In this document: positions 8,957 through 16,776 of the stretch, one piece after another
How the letters are laid out: each line of letters starts with the position of its first letter
How positions within the stretch are numbered: the first letter of the stretch is position 1
Origin: JAFDXJ01 sp039811225
Lineage (GTDB): Bacteria; Bacteroidota; Bacteroidia; Chitinophagales; Chitinophagaceae
Direction of reading: 5' to 3'
NCBI GenBank assembly: GCA_039811225.1
Contig: JBDHYG010000001.1
Location: 372,001-436,000 of the forward strand
Length of the DNA stretch: 64,000 nucleotides
Notes under the pieces: generated by a model
The model's input: only the letters and a program-made list of their open reading frames with translations
The model's database searches: none
What the model was told of the DNA's origin: nothing
Program-made: the position numbers and the translations under genes

Positions 8957-8964
8957 CAAATATA
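8957..8964 (-). promoter_or_regulatory. -7 promoter element of the acyltransferase gene
   Basis: The minus strand reads TATATTTG, a perfect TAnnTTTG, 22 nt upstream of the acyltransferase ATG at 8934. Confidence 0.5.
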
Positions 8965-9021
8965 ATGGCAATGCCAAATGCAGCAAGTATTTCAGGCTGA
9001 AATTGTTCGTGTAAACTACTA

Positions 9022-10632
9022 TCAGAGAATTACATTTTGCATCACGGTTGACTTGGCCGGATGATCTGTATTGAAATGCAAACCACGGCTTTCTTTCCTG
9101 AACTGGGCGCCTTTCACGATCAGGTACCCGATAGTAATCAGGTTTCTCAATTCACATAATTGCGGGGATACAGTAGCAGTACGATATAAATCTTCTGTTT
9201 CTGTAAATAACAGGTCAAGCCGGTGCATAGCCCGTTGCAACCGAATATCATTGCGCACTATACCGACATAATCGCTCATTACCTGTTTCAATTCTTTGAT
9301 GCTTTGCGTGATCAGGATCATTTCCTTTGGTTCGGATGTACCACTTGCATTCCAATCGGGTACCTGCATTTGATCAAAGGAATAATCTTCCTGCTTATAT
9401 TTTTCCAGGTGCTCTGATGAATGTACATATGCCCGGTGTGCAAATACCAATGCCTCCAGCAGGCTATTACTGGCTAAACGGTTAGCACCATGCAATCCTG
9501 TACTGGCACATTCGCCACAGGCATATAAATGTTGAATAGATGTACAAGCCCATTCATCTGTTTTAATCCCGCCACAGGAATAATGAGCGGCCGGTGCAAC
9601 GGGAATCCAATGTTGAAACAAATCGATACCCACTTCTTTGCATTTTGCATAAATATTGGGAAAATGCTGCAGAAATTTTTCATGATCCAAATGCCTGCAA
9701 TCGAGGTAGACAAATTCAGTACCTGCTTTTTTCATTTCACTGTCAATGGCCCGTGCCACGATATCACGTGGCGCCAGGTCTTTTCTTGGATCATATTTTT
9801 CCATGAAGGCTTCCTGCAAACTATTCCGCAGGATTGCGCCTTCTCCTCGAACGGCTTCCGTAATTAAAAAGGAGGGTGATACATTTGGCTCATACAGGGC
9901 GGTCGGATGAAACTGAATGAATTCCATATTTTCAATTCTGCCCTTGGCCCGGTACGCCATTGCAACACCATCCCCGGTTGCAATTTTAGGGTTCGTCGTA
10001 GCGCGATATGCCTGGCCACAACCCCCGGATGCCAATACTGTTATCGTTGCTAAAATCTTTTCAATTTTATTACTATGCAGGTTAAGAATATACACACCCA
10101 GGCAGGTAATATCTGTTGTAGATTTAGTAACAAGAAATCCCAGGTGGTGTTGTGTAATAAGGTCAAGGACAAAGCAATGATTGAGCAATTCAATATTTGG
10201 ATAGTGCCGGGTTTCTTCCAGCAATGCCCGTTCTATTTCAAAACCGGTTATATCCTTATGATGCAAAATCCGGAATGCACTATGCCCGCCTTCTTTGCCT
10301 AAAGCATAATTCCCTTTTTCATCTTTATCAAAATGAGTTCCATAAGCAATGATTTCTTTAATGCGCTCTACACCTTCCCGAACGACGATATCCACAATAT
10401 GCGGGTTACTTAAACCATCTCCTGCGATCATGGTGTCATCAATATGATTCGCAAAACTGTCTGTTGCATTCCATACCCCGGCAATACCTCCCTGTGCATA
10501 TTTGGTATTGGTTTCTTCTGCACTGGATTTTGTAATAACCAGGATTTTTTTTTCCGGAAATCGTTTGGCTGTTTTAATGGCATAACTCAATCCGGCAATA
10601 CCAGAACCAATAACCAGGAAATCTGTTTTCAT
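9022..10632 (-). CDS. nadB: L-aspartate oxidase
   Basis: NadB is an FAD enzyme that oxidises L-aspartate to iminoaspartate, the first step of de novo NAD synthesis with NadA. At 536 residues it is normal length. It has the N-terminal dinucleotide fold IGSGIAGLSYAIKTA, the FAD loop TKYAQGGIAGVWN, the covalent-type flavoprotein region GFEIERALLEE, the catalytic block EFIQFHPTALYEP, and the family signature PAAHYSCGGIKTDEW. nadA and nadC are not in the window. The gene lies 60 nt downstream of ispG on the same strand with no promoter visible between them, so the two are probably cotranscribed. Confidence 0.95.
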   Translation of the reverse strand: MKTDFLVIGSGIAGLSYAIKTAKRFPEKKILVITKSSAEETNTKYAQGGIAGVWNATDSFANHIDDTMIAGDGLSNPHIVDIVVREGVERIKEIIAYGTHFDKDEKGNYALGKEGGHSAFRILHHKDITGFEIERALLEETRHYPNIELLNHCFVLDLITQHHLGFLVTKSTTDITCLGVYILNLHSNKIEKILATITVLASGGCGQAYRATTNPKIATGDGVAMAYRAKGRIENMEFIQFHPTALYEPNVSPSFLITEAVRGEGAILRNSLQEAFMEKYDPRKDLAPRDIVARAIDSEMKKAGTEFVYLDCRHLDHEKFLQHFPNIYAKCKEVGIDLFQHWIPVAPAAHYSCGGIKTDEWACTSIQHLYACGECASTGLHGANRLASNSLLEALVFAHRAYVHSSEHLEKYKQEDYSFDQMQVPDWNASGTSEPKEMILITQSIKELKQVMSDYVGIVRNDIRLQRAMHRLDLLFTETEDLYRTATVSPQLCELRNLITIGYLIVKGAQFRKESRGLHFNTDHPAKSTVMQNVIL

Positions 10633-10692
10633 GGAAGTAATTTTTATTTTACCTTTTTTCTTCTATCATTCTTTTAGCCCGGTTAAAAATAA

Positions 10693-12693
10693 TCAGGGCG
10701 TTTCGGATAGTTCCGGTTCGACCCACACATTATTTTCTTTTAATAAATTGATCAGTTCCTCTACAGCAACGGCAGCATCTATCTGGCGCTTTACCACTTC
10801 TTTTCCTTTATACAATGTAATCTTACCTACACCACTGCCCACATATCCAAAATCGGCATCTGCCATTTCACCCGGGCCATTTACAATGCAACCCATTACT
10901 GCAATCTTCACCCCTTTCAGGTGATTGGTTTTAGCCCGTATCATGGCCGTTGTTTCCTGCAAGTTGAAAAGCGTGCGGCCACAACTCGGGCAGGAAATAT
11001 ATTCTGTTTTTGAAATGCGGGTACGTGTTGCCTGCAGGATACCAAAAGAAATGGAGTTCATCGTTTTCAGGTCAAGCTGCTGTGCAGTGGGTTCCCCGGT
11101 TTGTCCAAGTGAAATACCATCACCCATACCTTCTAAAAATAAAGCGCCACATTCCACCGCAAACTGGATTAGGCTTTCTTCTGATGTTGCCTTTTTGCTA
11201 TCACAAATGATCACAACCGGGTTGGTTATCTCCTGCATCAACAGTTCCATAAACATACGGCGAATACTTTGCACAGCATTTTTATTCGTTGTACTCAGGC
11301 ATAGAACCGCTTGCGGATCTGTTTTGCATTTTTCCAAAACACCTGCAGCCCTGTCTTGATGATAGGTTGTTGAAAAACAATCCAGCATAACAAAATGTAA
11401 TGCTGATAATTGCTCCAATGATGCCCGGCTATATTCATCTTCAGTCAATATAGGAGTATATTGCGGTTCATCTTTATGTTCCAGCCAGGTGCTGTAATCC
11501 AGTATTACTTTTAAAGTTCCCGGTAACAAAAAATCTACGGTATGTTTACCGGTATAAATATAGTCCGCTGCGGCATCTGCAATATTCCATTTACCGGCAG
11601 ATACATTGGAAGGGTTGTATTTATATCCGGCTCCCAATAAACTTTCCCGCTGAACCGGTCCGAATTTACTAAGATCCAAAATCACCGGAGGCACTTGCCT
11701 GTAACCAAAGTTTCCGACAGCTTTTGTTTTTCTTCTTTGATAGGTAAAGGGCGAATAGGGTAATTTCTCTACAGATGGAATAGCCGGCACAACGGTTTTA
11801 TGCTGATTTTCTTCCGCATATCGTTGAACCAGGTTTTTACAAACCGGTATTTCAAATTCCGGATCTTCTGTTAAGCTAACCCGGATGGTATCACCAATAC
11901 CATCTTCCAATAATGTACCAATACCAATGGCACTTTTAATACGGCCGTCTTCTCCATCACCTGCTTCCGTAACGCCTAAATGCAATGGATAAATCTCACC
12001 AAATTCTTGATCCATCTGTTGGATGAGTAAACGATAAGCCTGCACCATGACCAATGGATTACTGCTTTTCATACTCAACACAATATTGTGGTAATTTTCA
12101 TCTCTTGCCACCCGCAGAAATTCCATGGCGCTTTCGACCATACCCATAGGTGTATCTCCATATCGGCTCATAATACGATCGCTCAATGAACCATGATTGG
12201 TGCCAATACGCATGGCTGTTCCATACTCTTTACAAATTTTTAGTAAGGGGGTAAAGCGTTCCCGGATGCGTTCAATTTCCTCTGCATATTCTTTATCCGA
12301 ATAGTCTATGGTCTGAAATTTTTTCTTATCAATATAATTCCCGGGATTGATACGAACTTTTTCAATCAACCTTGCTGCTATTTCTGCGGCGTTGGGTGTA
12401 AAATGAATATCGGCGATCAATGGGGTTTGGTAACCCTTATCCCGTAATGCTTTCTTAATAAGGCCCAGGTTCTCGGCCTCTTTTTTACTGGGTGCTGTTA
12501 TACGTACCAACTCGGCTCCTGCTTCTATACAACGGATCGTTTGTGCCACGGTGGCAGCAGTATCCATTGTATCTGTAGTTGTCATTGTTTGTACCCGTAT
12601 AGGGTTTCCATTCCCGATCTCAAGGCCACCCACATTAACCAACCTTGTTTTTAATCGTTTATACTGTGTGAGCGATTCACAATAAAGTTGCAT
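10693..12693 (-). CDS. ispG: 4-hydroxy-3-methylbut-2-en-1-yl diphosphate synthase, long (inserted) form
   Basis: IspG is the penultimate MEP-pathway enzyme, a [4Fe-4S] protein that converts MEcPP to HMBPP. At 666 residues it is the large three-domain form found in Bacteroidota, Chlamydia and plants, with a roughly 250-residue middle domain absent from the E. coli enzyme. The N-terminal TIM barrel is clear (IRVQTMTTTDTMDT, LVRITAPS, RIGTNHGSLSDRI). The C-terminal cluster domain has the cysteine motifs SCPSCGRTLFNL and MGCIVNGPGEM. dxs of the same pathway is also in this window (49332-51293) but unlinked. A candidate promoter with an overlapping inverted repeat lies upstream. Confidence 0.95.
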   Translation of the reverse strand: MQLYCESLTQYKRLKTRLVNVGGLEIGNGNPIRVQTMTTTDTMDTAATVAQTIRCIEAGAELVRITAPSKKEAENLGLIKKALRDKGYQTPLIADIHFTPNAAEIAARLIEKVRINPGNYIDKKKFQTIDYSDKEYAEEIERIRERFTPLLKICKEYGTAMRIGTNHGSLSDRIMSRYGDTPMGMVESAMEFLRVARDENYHNIVLSMKSSNPLVMVQAYRLLIQQMDQEFGEIYPLHLGVTEAGDGEDGRIKSAIGIGTLLEDGIGDTIRVSLTEDPEFEIPVCKNLVQRYAEENQHKTVVPAIPSVEKLPYSPFTYQRRKTKAVGNFGYRQVPPVILDLSKFGPVQRESLLGAGYKYNPSNVSAGKWNIADAAADYIYTGKHTVDFLLPGTLKVILDYSTWLEHKDEPQYTPILTEDEYSRASLEQLSALHFVMLDCFSTTYHQDRAAGVLEKCKTDPQAVLCLSTTNKNAVQSIRRMFMELLMQEITNPVVIICDSKKATSEESLIQFAVECGALFLEGMGDGISLGQTGEPTAQQLDLKTMNSISFGILQATRTRISKTEYISCPSCGRTLFNLQETTAMIRAKTNHLKGVKIAVMGCIVNGPGEMADADFGYVGSGVGKITLYKGKEVVKRQIDAAVAVEELINLLKENNVWVEPELSETP

Positions 12694-12711
12694 AGTAGAT
12701 TTAAATTAGCG

Positions 12712-12719
12712 CAAAATTA
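12712..12719 (-). promoter_or_regulatory. -7 promoter element of ispG
   Basis: The minus strand reads TAATTTTG, a perfect TAnnTTTG, 18 nt before the ispG ATG at 12693. Confidence 0.5.
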
Positions 12720-12722
12720 CAA

Positions 12723-12741
12723 AAGATACATGATGTATCTT
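12723..12741. repeat. perfect inverted repeat upstream of ispG
   Basis: An 8-bp perfect inverted repeat (AAGATACA, loop TGA, TGTATCTT) sits between the bat TPR gene and the ispG -7 box. On the minus strand it is followed by TTTGTAATTTT. It may be a weak terminator for the bat pair or an operator over the -33 region of ispG. Confidence 0.5.
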
Positions 12742-12783
12742 GATTCCTCTTCCTTGCATATTTACTTAAACAGGTAGAAATGA

Positions 12784-13383
12784 TTACCAATCTTTATCCC
12801 GTTGCCCGGTGGTTGGACTTTTTTGCAACTGCTTTTGTAACTGCTTTTCCTGTTCCCGCAACTGCTGCATATACTGTTCAGCCAATGCCGGGTTGAGCGG
12901 GTTTTTAGCTTGTTTTGACTCCGGTGATTTATTAGGTTGTTGTTTTTGTTTATCCTGCCGGCTTTTTTCCTGCATGGCTTTTTGTAAATTTTCCCGTGCA
13001 TCATTATCCTCCGGGGCAAGCAGGAGGCTTTGCCGATATGCCTGGATAGCATCATTAATTTTTTGTTGCCTGATGTATGCATTACCCATATTATACCAGG
13101 CTTTTGCCCGAAGAGATTTGTCTGTTGTTTGCTGAATGATTTGAATATAATGTGTCAAGGCCGATGCATATTGGTTTTGTTTATAAATGGCATTGGCCAG
13201 GTTAAATATTGCAATCGGGTTATTCCCATCTATTTTTAATGCCTGCTCATAATTTGTAGCTGCCTCTGCAAAAGCCCCTTTCCTGTATGCTTCATTGCCG
13301 GTGAGAATATCATTATTAACTTTCTGTGCGGATAGGCATGAAACAGTGAATACTAAAAAAGTAAAAAAGAGGAAATGTTTCAT
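12784..13383 (-). CDS. TPR-repeat protein, BatC-like
   Basis: This 199-residue secreted or periplasmic tetratricopeptide protein resembles BatC of the Bacteroides aerotolerance cluster. A signal peptide (HFLFFTFLVFTVSCLSAQ) is followed by three or so TPR units (AFAEAATNYEQALKID, then AYRQSLLLAPEDNDAREN). The C-terminal third is a low-complexity Lys/Gln-rich tail (KEKSRQDKQKQQPNK region). I prefer ATG 13383, which overlaps the stop of the upstream VWA gene as ATGA and implies translational coupling. Another ATG three codons earlier is possible. Its partner is probably the VWA protein encoded upstream. Confidence 0.8.
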   Translation of the reverse strand: MKHFLFFTFLVFTVSCLSAQKVNNDILTGNEAYRKGAFAEAATNYEQALKIDGNNPIAIFNLANAIYKQNQYASALTHYIQIIQQTTDKSLRAKAWYNMGNAYIRQQKINDAIQAYRQSLLLAPEDNDARENLQKAMQEKSRQDKQKQQPNKSPESKQAKNPLNPALAEQYMQQLREQEKQLQKQLQKSPTTGQRDKDW

Positions 13384-14381
13384 GCCGGCCATTTTTTTGT
13401 TTCAGGAATAAACAGGGTAATTACCAAAAGTAACAACGCCGGCACCAGGAAAAAACTATATAAAGAAAAATAACTTTTATAGCCCCCTGCACCAGTGATC
13501 GCTTTTTTATCCATATTGTTCAATGCCTGTGCAATCGTACGTGCATCGGCATCCGGGTTTTCCAGCATCATAAATTTCCCGTTGGTAGCATGGGCAATTT
13601 CTTCTAATGATTGTGGCTGCAAGGTAGTAATGATTGTTTGCCCGTTTTTATCTGTCTTCATCGTATTTGTAACCGGGTCAGGTATAGGCCCTCCTGTCGG
13701 CGTACCAATACCAATGGTGTATGTTATAATACCCTGGTCATTCAATTGCTGCGCAATTTCTGAAATCTGTTTTTCATGATCTTCCCCATCCGAAATAAGT
13801 ATAATGGCTTTATATTTTTTCTCTTTGGTATCCATTGATTTCGCCGATAGTTCCAGGGCATCATAAAAATCTGTTCCCTGCACAGGCACTGCATCTACAG
13901 AAGCATTGGAAATATACATTTTAGCCTGTACAATATCCGGGGTAAGGGGCATTTGCAAAAATGCCTGGCCGGCAAAGAGGACCAGGCCAACCCGGTTATT
14001 ATCTAATTTCTCGGTAAGCAGTATAGCCAGTTGTTTGGCGCGGTCAAGCCGGCTTGGTTTCACATCCTGGCATAGCATACTGTTACTGACATCCAATGCG
14101 ATCATCACATCAATCCCCTGCATGGTTTCCGCATTACCCTTTTCCGGAAATCTTGGATTAATAATGGCGACGATACAACAAGCGATGGCGATGAGAAAAA
14201 GTGCCACTCGTAATCTTGCCCGTTGGGGGGAATAATTTTTGGTTAGTTGCCCAACCATAACCGGATCACCAATTTCTTTTTTCACTTTTTCTTTTCTTCG
14301 TATATCCAGCAAAAATAAAAGCAGCAATACCGGGATCAGCAGGAAAAGCCAGGCAAATGTTATATGTTCAAAGGAGATCAT
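13380..14381 (-). CDS. VWA-domain membrane protein, BatA/BatB family
   Basis: This 333-residue membrane protein has two N-terminal transmembrane helices (FLLIPVLLLLFLL and VALFLIAIACCIVAII). A von Willebrand A domain follows with a complete MIDAS (DVSNSML, a threonine in PLTPD, and ISDGEDH). A last C-terminal helix (FFLVPALLLLVITLFI) closes the protein. It belongs to the Bat (Bacteroides aerotolerance) family. The usual MoxR-DUF58-BatA-BatB-BatC-BatD-BatE cluster is not complete here: only this gene and the TPR gene are present. Start ATG 14381 is preferred over one seven codons upstream because the first hydrophobic segment then begins at a normal distance. Confidence 0.85.
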   Translation of the reverse strand: MISFEHITFAWLFLLIPVLLLLFLLDIRRKEKVKKEIGDPVMVGQLTKNYSPQRARLRVALFLIAIACCIVAIINPRFPEKGNAETMQGIDVMIALDVSNSMLCQDVKPSRLDRAKQLAILLTEKLDNNRVGLVLFAGQAFLQMPLTPDIVQAKMYISNASVDAVPVQGTDFYDALELSAKSMDTKEKKYKAIILISDGEDHEKQISEIAQQLNDQGIITYTIGIGTPTGGPIPDPVTNTMKTDKNGQTIITTLQPQSLEEIAHATNGKFMMLENPDADARTIAQALNNMDKKAITGAGGYKSYFSLYSFFLVPALLLLVITLFIPETKKWPA

Positions 14382-14462
14382 GATGGCAGGAACCGTATGC
14401 AAGCATTACGCCAAAAAAAATTGGAAATAATATAGTGTTCCTTCTTAGTTTTTGCTTATTGA

Positions 14463-15278
14463 TTATTTATTTCCTTCCAGGAAACCAAGTTGTTTTAAGA
14501 TACCCATTAAAATATTTTTTCGTACAGCTACCATATCTATTGAATCATTGCCTTCCAGGTTAAGTACAAAAAAATAGGGATGCTGATTTTCTTCAATCCA
14601 GCCAACGACCCAACCGATATTTTTTCCTTTGTCTTTGCCCCAACCGGTTTTATAACTTAATTTATAATTTGCATTTTCTTCCTGGAGCATCACTTTTTTT
14701 ACAATATCCTGTACCCTTTTCTGAAATGGTAACTGTTCAAAATATAATTTCTTTACAATACCTAATTCTTCATCGGGTGTAACTTTAAAACTATTATCAA
14801 GCCAGAAGGTATCCAGGTTGTTTTGTATCCTTGGGGTATCATAGCGCCGGGCATAACCCAGGGTATCCAGCCAATGTTGCATGGTATCTTTTCCAATACG
14901 CCGTGCCACTTCCTGGTAATAGGGTACAGCCGATACGCGGAATGCTTCTTCCATTGTCAGGTCTTTATTCCAGGCAGCAACAGGTCGTGTAATCCCATCC
15001 CAGGGAATTACCATTTTTTCATTACTGATCACGCCGGTCTGTAAGCCCACCAGGGAATTGATAATTTTAAATGTCGAAGCCGGTAAATAAGCAGAATCTT
15101 TAAAGCGGGAAAGATTGTAAATCGTAAATTGATTTTGTCCATTGTCATAAATTCCAAAGCAACCTGTCACCTGATTTTCGGTAAAGAATTTTTGCAGGCT
15201 GTCATCTGTTTTTACATTATTTGGCGAACAGGCATACAGGCAAAAAATAAGAGATATACAAACAGAAAAGAATTTCAT
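14463..15278 (-). CDS. class D beta-lactamase-like penicillin-binding lipoprotein
   Basis: This is a serine active-site enzyme of the class D (OXA/BlaR-sensor) family, 271 residues, with a lipoprotein signal (LYAC, Cys17). The catalytic motifs are S68-T-F-K71 (ASTFKI), S116-A-V118 and K210-T-G212. The WxxGW motif around 223-227 (WVVGW) is also present. The third class D motif, normally YGN, reads YAR at 142-144, so hydrolytic activity against beta-lactams is uncertain. The alternative is a sensor or a related hydrolase. It lies 81 nt upstream of the bat VWA gene on the same strand. There is no sign of mobility around it, so it is probably a chromosomal gene of this lineage. Confidence 0.85.
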   Translation of the reverse strand: MKFFSVCISLIFCLYACSPNNVKTDDSLQKFFTENQVTGCFGIYDNGQNQFTIYNLSRFKDSAYLPASTFKIINSLVGLQTGVISNEKMVIPWDGITRPVAAWNKDLTMEEAFRVSAVPYYQEVARRIGKDTMQHWLDTLGYARRYDTPRIQNNLDTFWLDNSFKVTPDEELGIVKKLYFEQLPFQKRVQDIVKKVMLQEENANYKLSYKTGWGKDKGKNIGWVVGWIEENQHPYFFVLNLEGNDSIDMVAVRKNILMGILKQLGFLEGNK

Positions 15279-15342
15279 TGAAAAAATTTGTGCGAAGTTA
15301 CTATGTGAAAAGCAAATTCAATTGCACCACTCCAGGTGCCTG

Positions 15343-16704
15343 CTATGGATTGATGACGATTGTTTTTACATTAACAAATTCATGGATACCGTTTCTGCCC
15401 AGCTCCCGGCCATAACCTGAATTCTTGACCCCGCCAAATGGCATACGCGCATCACTTTTAACCAGTGTATTTACAAATACGGATCCGGCCTGTATCCTTT
15501 TTGCCAATGCCCGTCCTTTAGCAATATCCTTTGTCCAGATACTACCTCCCAGGCCATAGCTGGACTGGTTGGCCAGGTTGATGGCTTCCATTTCATTTCG
15601 GGCAACAATTACAGAAGCTAAGGGACCAAATATTTCTTCCCGGAAGGTACACATACCCGGACGAACCCGTAATAAAAGACCTGGAGAGAAATTACAACCA
15701 TTGTGTCGGCCACCTGTCTCCAGGACTGCACCCTCTTGAATAGTTTCTTGCATTTGTGTTTCCAACTTTTCAGCCAGGTCCAATCGTGCCATGGGGCCGG
15801 TAGTGATATCTTCACTGAATGGATCTCCTTGTTTTAATAATGCTATTTCTTTGAGGATTGCTTCCACAAACGAATCGTGAATTTCTTCCATAACAATAAA
15901 TCGTTTAGAGGCAATACAACTCTGACCGGCATTTTGCATACGGCTTTGAATTGCAGTTTTTGCCGCTTTTTCTATATCCGCATCAGCCAGAACGATCAAG
16001 GCATCACTGCCACCTAATTCCAATACAGATTTCTTTTTATATTTTCCGGCAAGTGCCGCAAAGGAACTACCTGCTTTCCCACTTCCGGTAAGCGTTACGG
16101 CTTGTACAATATCGGTACTGATAAATTTTTCCAATGCCGGGATATCAATAGCGAGACTTTGAAAAAGGCCTTTCGGGGCTCCGGCCTGTTTAAAAATTTC
16201 CTGGATCGCAAAGGCACAACCCATGACATTTGGTGCATGTTTCAGAAATACCACATTGCCGGCCATCAATGTAGGTGCCGCAAACCGAAAGACCTGCCAG
16301 AAAGGATAATTCCAGGGCATGATACCAAAAACTGCTCCGATGGGTTCATAAGAAATAAAACTCTCCTGTGATTCTGAGGTTATTTTTTCGTTAGCCAGGA
16401 ATTCATCAGCATGGTCTGCATAGTAGTTACATACTAAAGCACATTTTTCGATCTCCGCAATCGCCTCAGCAAATATTTTACCCATTTCATTGGTTATGAT
16501 TGATGCATAGGTTTTCTTATTTTCCAATAATTCATGGGCCACGTTACGCAATACCACAGCCCGGTCAGCTAACTTGCTATGGCACCAGTTTGAATATGCA
16601 GTAGTGGCATGTTCTAATGCTTCTTGTTTATCCCGGTCATTCATTTCCGGATAGGCAGCCATTGTTTCCTGTGTAAATGGATTTATTGAATGAAATATAT
16701 TCAT
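15343..16704 (-). CDS. NAD(P)-dependent succinate-semialdehyde-type aldehyde dehydrogenase
   Basis: This 453-residue aldehyde dehydrogenase is closest in pattern to succinate-semialdehyde dehydrogenases of the GabD/Sad group. It has the cofactor region IMPWNYPFWQVFRF, the catalytic-glutamate block VLELGGSDALIV, the nucleophile in NAGQSCIASKRF, and EEIFGPLASV near the end. I start it at ATG 16704 (MNIFHSINPF). A start nine codons earlier adds residues that do not fit the family. Neighbouring genes give no clue to the substrate, since no GABA transaminase is near. The preference for succinate semialdehyde is inferred from family only. Confidence 0.85.
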   Translation of the reverse strand: MNIFHSINPFTQETMAAYPEMNDRDKQEALEHATTAYSNWCHSKLADRAVVLRNVAHELLENKKTYASIITNEMGKIFAEAIAEIEKCALVCNYYADHADEFLANEKITSESQESFISYEPIGAVFGIMPWNYPFWQVFRFAAPTLMAGNVVFLKHAPNVMGCAFAIQEIFKQAGAPKGLFQSLAIDIPALEKFISTDIVQAVTLTGSGKAGSSFAALAGKYKKKSVLELGGSDALIVLADADIEKAAKTAIQSRMQNAGQSCIASKRFIVMEEIHDSFVEAILKEIALLKQGDPFSEDITTGPMARLDLAEKLETQMQETIQEGAVLETGGRHNGCNFSPGLLLRVRPGMCTFREEIFGPLASVIVARNEMEAINLANQSSYGLGGSIWTKDIAKGRALAKRIQAGSVFVNTLVKSDARMPFGGVKNSGYGRELGRNGIHEFVNVKTIVINP

Positions 16705-16776
16705 AGTAATTCGTTTAGTGTAGTGACCCATTTACGGATACTATGTGAATAAATAATAATACGGACAATACAAAGT

